DNA from: Puffinus mauretanicus
Lineage: Eukaryota; Chordata; Aves; Procellariiformes; Procellariidae
Length of the DNA: 64,000 nucleotides
Assembly: GCA_023333565.1 (NCBI GenBank)
Contig: JAJKFH010000102.1
Coordinates: 682,001-746,000 of the forward strand
Direction: 5' to 3'
Position 1 is the stretch's first letter, and each line of letters starts with the position of its first letter. Below the pieces are notes generated by a model. It was not told the DNA's origin. It did no database searches and saw only the letters and a program-made list of their open reading frames with translations. Below are positions 39,701 through 51,700 of this stretch, piece after piece. A program made the position numbers and the translations under genes.

Positions 39701-42700
39701 TCTTCCTCTGTGCTGCCAGCTCGGCGGGTCCAACCCTCTAAGCATGGCCACCCTTCCTCCTTTGAGCAATAGCTCGGCACAGAGGGGATGGATGAGACAC
39801 CCGGACACTTCAGTGTTTATCCTGTCTATCAGAGATGGTGTGGGAGCTGCTGGGGCCATAATCTTGCTGTCTTTGCTTTGCCAGGTAAGGCTGTCACACC
39901 CTGGAGACAAATCCAACCTCTGGACAATGCCGCCCATCGCTCCCTCCAGCTTTTGCAAACCTGCTGCCCGGGTTGCACTGGGAGAGGAGTGCAGCAGGAG
40001 GGACTCCATGCTGCTGAGCTGCTGCAGGAGACGTGTCTGCAGCAGGAGGGACACCATGCTGCAGGCGTGTCTCCTGCAGCAGCTCAGCGCAAGGCTAGCG
40101 AGGGGGCTGGATGCAGACCATGGGGCTGTGGGCTTGGCCACCCTGCCCACTGGGGTGGTCAGGACCTGAGGGCACCCTGTCACTAGGGCCACAGGCACCT
40201 GCAATGCTGGCTGCTGACCCAGGCTCCAAGGAAATGTTTGGGCCAGCGGCCGGAAATGTCACAGGAACCACCTTGAAACCTGTAGCTGTGTTACTGCCAA
40301 CCGGGCTGAACGTGTCCGAAGAACAGAGTTTTCCGTGCCTTTCTGAACACATATCTCCAGGGCGAGGTGGGGCTCAGAGGTGGTGGCGCAGGCGGAGAGG
40401 AGAGTAGTGGAGACAGCCGGTGTGGCCCCATTTCACCTGGGGGTGGTGATGCTGTGCATCTGTGTCACACAGACATGGCCGGAGCACGCTGCTTCCTGGA
40501 GCCACGACGTGTCTCACAGCTCTGTGGGGTCAGCAGGGCCCCTGCACCTCATCCCATGGGAACGGGGCTGCCAGAGGGACTTTAACACAGGGCACTGAGT
40601 CGGGGATGTGGCATTTGCCTCTCCTGCTTGCAGCATCAGGAGGGAGCCTGCTAGAGAGCAATGCCTCCCCGAGGAGGAGAAGGAGGAGCATGGGGTCTGC
40701 GTCCTCCTCACGTGGCAAGTGCATTGAGAGTGCAGCCTGGCACAGCACCAGACGTACATCCCCAGCCCTCTGAAACCCGTGGCTCGAGGCTGCTTCCAGG
40801 GATGGATGGAGATGGAGGAAGGTCGTGCATCCTGTTTTCTCAACCGTGTCCCTCAGGCCCCGGTGCAGGTCGGAAAGGATTCATGCATTCTTTGAATTTG
40901 TGTGTGTGTCCGCTCCCTTTCTCACAGCTGCTCCCCTCGGAGACCTGCATCCTGCACTCACCCCCTCTGTTCCTCTTCCACTAGCATGTCTTTGATTTTC
41001 CAACATCGAGTTTCTTCTGCAAACAACTGCAGAAGACAGTTTGCGAAGCTGGTCCTGGTGCCTTAAGGATTTAAACCCTAGAAGGCACATGAAAAGGGGG
41101 CAGGCTATTTGCTTCTTAATTGCATAGCATTTAAACAACTCTTCTGATCCTGAGAGCCCTGTTTCCAGCGTTGGAGCCAATGCAGCTGGCAGTACAGAAC
41201 AGTTACAGTGAGTTTCCTGTGAGAGGGATCATTGGGAGCCCTTGGGAAATGATGGGTGTCCAGTTGTCCCCACTCACACGTGACTGGTGACCTCTGGAGC
41301 CACAGGAGCATCGCTGCTGCAAAAAGCAGAGTCCGTGTTGCCTGAAAAACTTTGCCTTTGCAAGCCTCCATGCTTCTCCTCCGTCCCCCCTGTGCTTCCC
41401 CTGACCAAAGCAATGTTACTGGCCACCCGTCGTCATTTAAGCACTTCCAAAAATTGCTGCCATGTGTACTGTTGCGCTTCTGAGGCGCCCATGCCAGCGC
41501 CACCCCATCCTCCTTTCTCTGGGACCACCAGATCAAGGCCAAATCACCAGCCCTGGGACAGTTAGTGAAATGAGGCATTCCCAGCCCGGAGGGGAGGTTC
41601 CTTCGTTGGGGTAATTTCTCAAACCCCCACCCCATGGATAACACTGCTTGAGTACAGCAGAGCTGCTGCATGGATTTCCACTCAGAAAGGGCCTGCCCTT
41701 CAGCTTTGTCTCAGCCTGTGAGGGTCGTGACTGCTTGAACTACTCCAATTTATTTTTAATACTTAAAATATTCAAGGGAAATGCCTGAGGAAGACTAATG
41801 TGGGGACAACCGGGAGGTAAGAACTTTCCTCACAAGGCTACGAACCTCGGAGTCAGAGAGCTTTCTGAAGTCGGGCGTGAGGTAGAAGAGGATCCCCTCC
41901 TTGGCTCCTGGCAGCGTGACTCCCCGGAAGAAGAGGATGAAGAGCATGAAGTAGGGGTAGGTGGCTGAGAAATACACCACCTGCGAAAAACACCATGGGA
42001 GAGAAGCCTTCAGCCCACCAGCGCCCAGGAGCTTTCCTGCCCGCAGTGGCGTTGGGTCCAGTGTCTGTCCCTGTGAGGGGGGAACGGGCTCCCCGCGCAC
42101 CGCCGCTTTCGGCAGCATTTCCTTGCGTTTTCTGTCTCCCGTTCCCGTGCTAGTAATGTTTCTGGCTGTTTGAGGTTTCTCTCTGCCAATGACACGCAAG
42201 GACGCACTAATCGCAAAAGTAGCATGCTAAAGTCTGGATGAATTGCCCACAGACAAGGGAATTGCACAGGGATAAATACAGTCCACAGAAGTAATCCCTT
42301 TAAGTCATCCTTATTTTGCAGAGCTAAAGCTGGTGTTTCTCTAGTCCAATGCATCAAGCAACGTGAGTCGTCTTGACTCCACCACTTGCTTTTCAGCACT
42401 GTTTCAGGGACTGGCAGGTACACACCATCCCTCATCACCGGGCCCGTACGGCAACCACCGGGGCTTTGCTGCGGCTGCCTAGCTAAAACCTGTTTGAGAG
42501 GCGCCAGGGAAGTTAACAGCTTGGGTGACCTAGGCCTGAAGCGCTTCTTTCTGATCTCTCCTCTAGATTATTCCTTTCATAATACTGTCCCGCTACACCA
42601 CGCTGTGCTCTAAATAACACATCTCACTATCTCAGCATCGCTGTTTCACTAAACTAAGCAATTACCTTTCTGCTGTGCTAGCCTGAAATGCTACACAGCG

Positions 42701-45700
42701 AATAACAACGTGCTTCTGATCTGAAAGTCTCCCACCAATCCCTAAAGAGCAGCAAGAAAATTTTCAAAGGACGTGGTGGTGAAGTTTTTTTCTACCGGCA
42801 GCATTTTAAGACACCATGATTTTCAAAAGGGGGAGCCCAGAAGAGGCCTCGGCCTCTCAAAGGGCTGTCCCGAGATGGGAAACTTAAGTAATCTCCAAAA
42901 ATCTCTTCCCAAGTCCTTCAGAGAGTGCTCAGACCCATGACTTTACAGGGGAGAGTTATTCTCTACGCTTAGAATGAAAATTACCATAAACACAGTAGCA
43001 ATTTTTACAGCCATGAAAGGTAAATGTCAGAAATCTAATAGCATCTACTGCGATTCTGCCTTGAAACATCATAACCTTAGTTGTAGGCACTCAAACAAAA
43101 TTGAGTCCGGAGGACATTTCGACAGCCGAGACCCGAGCGCGGCAATGAGAGGCAGCACCGAAACACCTGGTCTTCACGTCGTACCTTGCCCGTCCACTCC
43201 ACGCCCTTCCAGATGGAGAAGTAGACCAGCAGCCAGGCCAGGGCCAGCGTGCCAGCCAGGGGCCAGCGGACGGCGCCGGGCTCCCCCAGGCCCCCGGACA
43301 TCTGGTGCATGTTCCTCCTAGGGGTGGGAGAGGCTGGTTAAGGGGAAATCCGACCCCTGGGGGCAGAGGGACCGGAGGTCCCGGAGGCGGCTGGAGGGCG
43401 AAGGGCCAGGTGCAGACAAGCATGAGAGCCCGCAAAACCCTAAAAGGACCTGAGGCTCATCGTGATGGGATAAAGGAAGGAGAAGAGAGGCGGCGAGGCT
43501 GTTATCCCCCCTACCCATCTGACCCGCAGCTGCACAGCGCACCCCACGCCCATGCCCGCCCCGGCCGACAGCCGGCTCTGACCCCGCGCCTCCCAAGGCT
43601 GTCCAAGGAAAGGTGCCGGCAGGCACGGCCGCAGCCCCGGCCAGCAGGCGCGACGGCCACGGCGAGGGGGAGAAACCTGGTGTAGGCAGGCTGTGGACAT
43701 ACTCCCAGAACTCGGTGACGGCGCTGGTGAGGTTGGTGGTATCGTCCAGGGAATAGTTGGAGAAGCAGCGGTCGGTGTTCCAGGTGTTCCCGCAGCTCTG
43801 CCACGGCAGGTCCTGCGCCGGCACAAGGACAGCAGGGTTATCATTAATGTGCCCTCTCCGAAGGGCAGTGTCAAGAAGCAAAATTTGTCTTCTTTTAAAC
43901 TGAAACGCTTTTTTTTTTTTTTGCAAAGAGGATGGGCGGCTCCTCTGGATGGGCAGGAACCTTGCAGCCAAAAGCATGAAATGGTTTTCCAAAATAATGA
44001 TAAATTGGGACTTGGATTTCCCAGGAAACAATATCACGACGTGATTAGGACAATGCTGTAACTCTAATAAAATGTTAGCAATTCCCCAGATAGAAAGCCA
44101 TTTCCAATTAACAGTTGGTAATTAATAGCTACTAATTAAAATAGCTACCGGGGGATATTGTGTTTATAATCATTACAGTTTTTGGCTAGCTTACTCAACA
44201 AGTGGTTGGAATTTACTGCACAAAGAATAAACACTGATTTGTTTCTTATCTCATTAATACCAAGCTTCAATGCTTAAAAAGCAACATGGCATTGAGAATG
44301 GGGGTTAACGGTTTGTCTACACGAATAAACTACTGTAACATAAGCCCAGGACTAAATTTAAAGCATAGCAGCTATTTCATGCTGTCCCCTGCCCTGTTTA
44401 TAAGCAACACAAAGGGATTCCTGGGAGATGTTTACACCGTAGGTAGCAGCGTGACGGCAGCACACTGCTACGGATTTAATACAATCAGCTCTGGTGCTGC
44501 AAGCAATGAAACCGCAGCGCCAGGGCCTGTGCGAGCACACAGGGCAACTCGCCCATGCCATGTAGTGCCATGGCCGAGGCAGCCCAACAAGAGCAGCTCA
44601 GATACATCTCCATGTGCAGTAATCTCATCTCCTGAGTGCAGTGCATGTAGATAAATGCAGAACGGCTATTCTGGATGATTTCCCTCTGCAGATAAGACCT
44701 CAGGCTCCAGCACAGCAAAGCTTTAAGAAGATGTTTGTATCCATTCCTATTCATCCACGAACACAGACCCCTTTAGAAATATTATCTGTGTTTTAAGTGC
44801 TTTGTGGCATCCATGTCTTTAAGTGCTGCCTTCACCCCCCATCTAAATCAGTTCATTCCAGCAGATGGTACCTCCTAACCTGCACGCTGGCTTGGCAGAA
44901 GAAGGGCTATGGAGGGGCAGGCAGGGACACCCCGGTGGCCACCCGGGCTGTTTGCACCCACCCAGTGATTCATTGTGGACTCGCTAATTGTACTGAAGCA
45001 AATCCAATGGCTCAAGCAGCGCCGCACAGCAGCCCTTCAACCAAGTGGTTTGCACATCAGAGACGCTGTGCAGCTCTTATAAGGAGGGGCAGGCAGGGGG
45101 GCGGTTTGTTGCCGCTCCATTTCCTCTGAATTTCAGAGGACAGAAACTGCAGAAGGCAAGCTGGGTTCCTGTTCAAAATCCTCCTAGTCAAATTTAGGAG
45201 GAACAGGGGACAGGCATTAGCCTAGCGTTTTTATTTGCACCTTGGCTCCTTTGGGGAATCTGGAATTATCTCTGGTAAAAGAAAAGACCTTGAACCGAAC
45301 ACCTGGAGCTGCCTGTAGATATGAGCACTGTCACCAGTCGGGTCTGGGAAACCTGACTGTACCAAAGCCTCATCCTAAGATGCATCCTGCCCAGGGCGGA
45401 ACGGGGATGGGTTCCTTTGGGGTAGACTTTTGTTCATTTGGGAATCCACCACGGGTGCACCTCATCATCCATGACTGACAATTTTGTTCTGGACCCAGGA
45501 GCCTACAGTGGGTATTGGCGGTAGAAACACAGCTGGGAATGCCAAACAGAATATTTTAGCAAAAGTCTTGATAAATACTGGAAATTTTTGATCAAACAAA
45601 AAGTGAAACTGGATGTACAACATTCATAACTGCATTTCAGGGTTATATCTAAGTGAAAAAAGATCCCATTTGAACCACGGAGTTGACATCTTTAAGGCTG

Positions 45701-48700
45701 CAGGTTGCTCAGAGAGTTAAGGGAGCTCTTCCCACCTGCTGGGCTGAAATAAATCATTCAGCTACCAAGAAGTTAATGTGGGGCGTGATTCTGACCTTGT
45801 ACGGTAGAAGACTGTGCTATGGAAGAGGAACCCACTATAAACCACAGTGCCAAAGTACATGTTAAGGGACAGTCACAAGCCGATGTCTAAATGCTTTCTG
45901 AATCATTTTCCCAGCAGAAAAAATCCCTGGGATTTCATTTATCAAGAGAAGCGTAAATGAGGACTAATTGAGGTCAGGACTAAGTCCTGACTAAGTTCTT
46001 ATAACATGTGACAAAAACAGTTGTGGAAATGTGCAGCCCTTAGATTCACACAGCTCTAGAAATATGAAAGAAAGGTGGGTTTTAAAGACTGATGTAATTG
46101 GCAACAGTTCCCAGAGAAGGGACAGGACCATCCCCTCCAGAGGACCTCCCTCTCCAGAGGACAAGCATCAGTAACCATCAGCACTACACGACTGCCTCCA
46201 GGGCTGATGCACCTCTTTGGGAAGGGTCCAGCAGAGTGCTGACGAAGGCTCTTTGCACAAACTATAAGCGGTTAGTGCATGTTTTGTGGCATAAACAACT
46301 CCTCCCCATAAAGCAGGGAGTAAGGACCCATAGCACAGACAATGCCACACTGTAGATATGTCTGTGACTCACCGCGGTGAAAGAGTTGAAGAGGTAGTAG
46401 AGAGCCCAGGCGATGATGACAATGTAGTAGATGTTCAGCCAGAAGGAGAGAACCACAGCTGCCAGCCCCACTCCTGCGAACGAAGGCAGAGAGCAGCATC
46501 AATCCCCAGGTCTCCGGTGCCCAACGGCGCTCACGGACATCACAACAAGTTTTGTGGCAGAGCCAGAAAAAGCGAACCAGCTCATCAATGCCGCGGCTGA
46601 TACAGCTACGCTGAACTGGTCAGCAAGTGAGGCTTGTTCCCTCAGATCTCTCACCCACCCATTTCCACTGGGTGACCAGTGCTACCTTTCAGTATGCTGC
46701 AGGTACTTTAGGGACAGAGCTCCATGAAAACAGGATCTGGTCACTTCCCCGGCAGAATCGCTCTTTCCTACGTCCAAGGCATTTCTAAATCACCACTGGT
46801 TTCCAGAATGCTGCTACTCCAGACAGGTTCATGTCCCCTATCTACAGCTTTCCCATGCAATTAAAGTGAGCCCACACGGGGAGGCTTGGGGCAGGTCTTC
46901 TACAACTAGAGCCCCTCCATCGCAGTCCCTGCTGCTCATAAAGTGCCTTGTCATCACGCAAGACTGCTTGAAAAGCGCACAGTGATGTTAGTGACTGCAG
47001 ACATCAGGGTCAAGGACAGCTTGATAAAGACAGAGGGAAAAAACTCCCCTCATGTGCCACCCCATCCCAGTCCCCAGGGATTTGCTGATTTGCTTCCCAA
47101 ACCGTTAAAGGGTTTTTGTCTGTAGTTATGTGCCATTGCCTTCACAGACTTACAGTACAGTACCTTTAAACATGGGTGCTAATTTCCAGACTCCCAGTCC
47201 GCCGACAGAGGTATACTGGCCCAGAGCGGTTTCCAGCAGGAAGAGAGGAATTCCAGCAAACACCAGCGTCAGGAAATAGGGGATAAGGAAGGCTCCTGAA
47301 AGAAGGAGCAATGTTATCAGATGGCTCCCCCTTTTACCAGGAATGAAATGCCTCCAGCTGCTGTTTCTTGCTCCGCAGCACAGTGTGATGAGGAGCAAAC
47401 TTGCTCAGAGGCGATAGTTTGCAATGGGAGTTGGTGTGTTTAGTAGGTCTCCCACTGAGATCACCACTGCCTTCCCCTTATCTGTTCCTATCACTACGGA
47501 TATGTAAGTATCATATATACATATATACTGGCAGTCGCACTTAGTTGTTAGCTATTTAGGCAATGTTAAGCCCAACCTGACAATGAACCCAAAAGCCTGG
47601 ACACCGACACTGATAACTTGTTCTTGTTGAAGCAGCTCCCAATTCTTCACCTTGATGGAAAAGGGCACAGGAATTTCTGGCATTGGCCACTGCTACTTTG
47701 TTTACAGCTATTTCAGTCTTTTAAGGAAACTGTGGCTAAGACTGTATTTGCTCCTGTAACAGCCCTGTACATCTCCCCACCCTTGCTCTAGGTTTTACCC
47801 TTAAAATTCCTAGTAAAAACATTATTCCACTTTACAAACCCTGTGGAAATCATCTCATCACTAGAAATGAGGTAATGCGCCATTCAGCAGAGATATTACT
47901 TGCACCCCGTTATTAGAAGAGCAAATACAATAGGAGAGCCTCGCCATGTCATTTGAAGGCTGTACATGTTCAGGTCATCCTGACTCCTAGGACTTGGGAC
48001 AAAGCTCGTTTTCCAGCTCCCTTTTGCATGTGCTGGAGCATGCCATCGTCCCTGAGGAGGACAAATTCCTGCAGAAGATGATGGCTGGGGAGAGAGAGGG
48101 GACACTCAGTTTGCTCAGAAGCAGCTGGCCATCTCCAGGACAGCACTGGTTTCTGCACTAGCCGGAGGGCTGAGCTGTCAGTCTGAGTCATCTTCTCCAG
48201 ATATTAGTGGGAAAGCAAACACGGAGCCAGTGAGCAAAGCCACTCTGGAGAGCTGCAGCCCAGCTTGCACCTGGCAGAGCCAGGCTCCAGCAGCTGCTCT
48301 CCGAGGGCAGGGAAGCAGCGAGGCACAGCCAGGGATGCTGGCTCAGGGGGCACCCAGCTGGGGATGCCTGCCTGCCAAGCGGGGAGCTGAGCCCAGCTGG
48401 GAGAGGCAGGCACCAGCACCCGGCGTGGGAGTCCACGGGAGGGAGCGTGCAAGAGGAGCTGGCAGCAGGTGGCAGGGAGAAAACACACTCCGGGCCAGCA
48501 GCTCAATGACCGTGAGCCTGAATCGCAAGCTGGCATGGAAGCGCAGGCTCTCAGCTTCACCAGCAGCCTGGCGTGAAGGAGCGAACAGCTTTGAGCATCG
48601 CTGCGGGAGGAGCGCTGCCCGCTCGGCATCCTCCCCTGCGCTCTGCGAGGCTGGGACAGGTCCAGCCCCCCAGGAGCCCTGCGGGAAGCCGGGGCCCGCT

Positions 48701-51700
48701 CCGAGGACACAGGTGCTGCCTCACCACCCTTGTGCCTCGCCTCATTGTAGAGTTTGGAGACTGAGCTTAACAGCAGCCACAGTGCCTGGCTTGTTTCTGT
48801 GCAAGCAGCTAATGAAATTTGGCCACAGCCCTGACGATCCTGCATTTTTCATCTTCAGCAGGCCAGGAAGGTTTGTAGGTGAAAGATTTTATGAGACTAT
48901 TGAGAAAAAAAATAGACAAACATTTGGACTGAGGTCATTTATCCTGGCCTGACAAAAATCCTTTAGAATAGGGGAAAAGCTACCAACCAGACCGCAGCCT
49001 TGAAGTGAGGGCTGTTGGTGATGACACTGCCACTCTGGAGGGTCAGGTCCCTGAGCAGGCACAGGTAACATCCCCGGGTGCTGTACAGCCAGAGGTGAAA
49101 TCTGTTTGGAAATTTGCACCTAAAATTTGCGTGCCTGTGCTTAAATCCTTGGCACAGAGAGAAAGGGGTGGTCTTTAATCTCTGGCCCTGGATGGGCTGC
49201 TGAAAGGTCTGGTTCAGTTCCTGGGCCTGCTACAAATAATTGTGTATGACCTTGGGAGAGTCCAAACCTGTCTCCAAAGTCCATGTGTCAAAGGGGTGAC
49301 AGCGCTGGTCCTGCCCTGCCTGCTCAGGGCACTGGCCCTTGGAGGCAGGGAAGGATCACGCAGCGCCTGGCACTCACCATGCAGCCCCAAATGTGCCTGC
49401 AGTCTCCAGCTCCTAATGTCGTACAGCAAGGAATAATAATTAATCCTTAAAACGGCGAACACTGCCCACGAATCAAAAGTTGAGCATTACAAGCTGTTAC
49501 ATGCTGTTGCTTGGAGTCTCAACGTGTAAATGAGAAATGCATGATGCTTATTTAAAGAAATGTTCTTCTCTCAAGTTATTCAAGCTCAGGATCTCACAGA
49601 CAATTTTTAGCACCTACTGAGCCACATTTAGAGACAACTCAAAGTCCGGTAAAATCCTGTTGACATCAGAAGGACTGCATGAGGTTAGAAATCAGTGTAG
49701 AGGCTGGAGCGTTAGTCATACCTGGGCCCATCCAGCTGCGTGCAGAGCCAGCAGGGAGCCCAGGCATCACTTTGGGTAAAGCCTGCTCCCCACTGAGGAT
49801 GGGCCTTGCACCAGGCTGTCGTACCCTGGGTGAATATCCCTAATTATGTGCCCGATTACAATGCCGAGCAAATCAGCCGTGAGCTGATACAATGTGACAG
49901 CGGTAAGTGAGACGACAATATTTCCATTCAGTTCAATTTGCCTGTGCGTAATGGAAGCAGCCCACACGACCGTGCTCTGAGCAGCGCACATGCAGGACGC
50001 TAAAATTAGAGTCCCACCCACAGTCTGCTCTGCTCCGGAGGCACCTCCGTCGGGGCAGAGCCAAGACGGTGCCCATCCGATTGCGAATCAGATGCCGTGA
50101 GACCCTTCCTCGCTGCTCCGCATCGGCTCCCAGTGACGCTTTCGTGCGTCAGCTCTCCTGCCTGTCTCCGGCATCAGCAGCCTCCACTTGCCGCTCATTA
50201 TTGCCGGCTGCAGGAACAGTCGTGCCTGTGAACAGCCAGACCGGGTAGGGGTGAGAGGAACGAGTGATACAGGCTGCCACGAATGGCACGAACCGGCAGG
50301 CGAGGCAGGGTGTTTGAGAGGAGGTAGGCACCGATTCCCGCATTTCATCTGTCCGGCATTTTTGCTCGCAGCCAGCTGATCCCTCTGCGTGCCTGCAGCT
50401 GCCGGGGCGGAGATCACCCTGTGTGCCATTGCTAATGCTAATAATAGTGCTCCACACCTCCACAGCACCCTCCGTCCTAGGATCTCAGCTGACTTTATAA
50501 ATAGGATTGATTTTAGCTTCAAAACACTCCTCATCTAATTATAGATATCATCATCCCCACCTTTATGTGTGAGGAGACAGAGCCACAGACAGCACGGATC
50601 GGTGTGTTTGAGATGGCGTGGCAATCACAGGGCAGAGACTGGGCTAAAAACCAGTCCTGGGACTTAGCCACCGGGCTGATGTTGTATGAGGAGGGCTAGG
50701 GCAGTCAGGTGCCAGAGTGTGGCTAGATAAAAACGGCAGACCCGCACCGTGGCTCCGGCGATGGTGGCACAGGCTCCCCTAGGTAGACCTGGCTGATTCC
50801 CATTCACTCGGCTCAGCCGCACACTCGCGCTTCTGCACAAAATGACATACTGAATTAGAAATATTCTTGTCAAAATGGATAACTGTCCAGTCTCCCACTG
50901 GGATTTGCCCCACGTGCTTCAGAGAAAGGCCCAAGATCCCCCTAAATGCCATGGACCTACCTGGACAGACCACTGCAGGGAGCTAGACCCCTCTCCTCTT
51001 TCCCAGGGTGCGGGGAGAAGAGCATCCTACACCACCTACGGCCTGGACAGCAGAATTGGGCTGGCGATATGAGGAGAAGTCACGAGAGCCAAAAACAAAG
51101 CAGGTTTTGAAAAGGGAATTCAAGGCAAAAGGAAAAGAAAAAAGGTGTGGGGAAGAAGCGTGAGAAGAGACCCTCAGAGCAGCATGAATGAACATGGCAC
51201 TGGGGACAGCGACTCTGGGCAGTGAAGAGCTAAGAAGGAAGCAAAGAGCAACATGGGAAGACTAGCAGGTGACACTAAAATTATATATACAGCCTTAAAG
51301 GTGAGGTGAAGGGGTTTGGACTTGTGTGAGAAGTCTGAGAAATGGTTCAAGGAGGTGAGCAGCACTTCAGGGGGGAGGGAAAGTTATTTTAGTAACAGGC
51401 ACAAACAATGGGAGAGCTGGGCATGGGGGGGGAGAAGAAAAAGCCTCTGCTCTACTGACATCAAAGCAGCCCACACTGCCCTCCCAAAACCATGTCCCTG
51501 CCGAGGCTGAAGAAATAGCAACATTTTAGAGGGGAGCTGAGGCACAAGAGTGTTATTTTCTGACTTGATCCAAGCCATGCAGAAAGTCTGTAGCTAGGCA
51601 GGGAGCTGATCTCCCAGATCTCTTGATTTCTACATCTGCCTGCCTTTCTCTAGCCTTGCAATGGTGTGGCAAAGTCTCAGCTGAGGACTGGTAAGGGAAG

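Noticed and set aside
43318..44037. 239-codon - strand frame treated as one protein
   Set aside because: It reads through intron 4, exon 4 and intron 3. Only 43703-43812 is coding, as shown by the SLC6 match and splice sites.
48204..48952. Overlapping frames of 240 (+) and 213 (-) codons in intron 1
   Set aside because: Both strands are open over the same GC-rich stretch, which points to base composition. Neither translation resembles a protein family.
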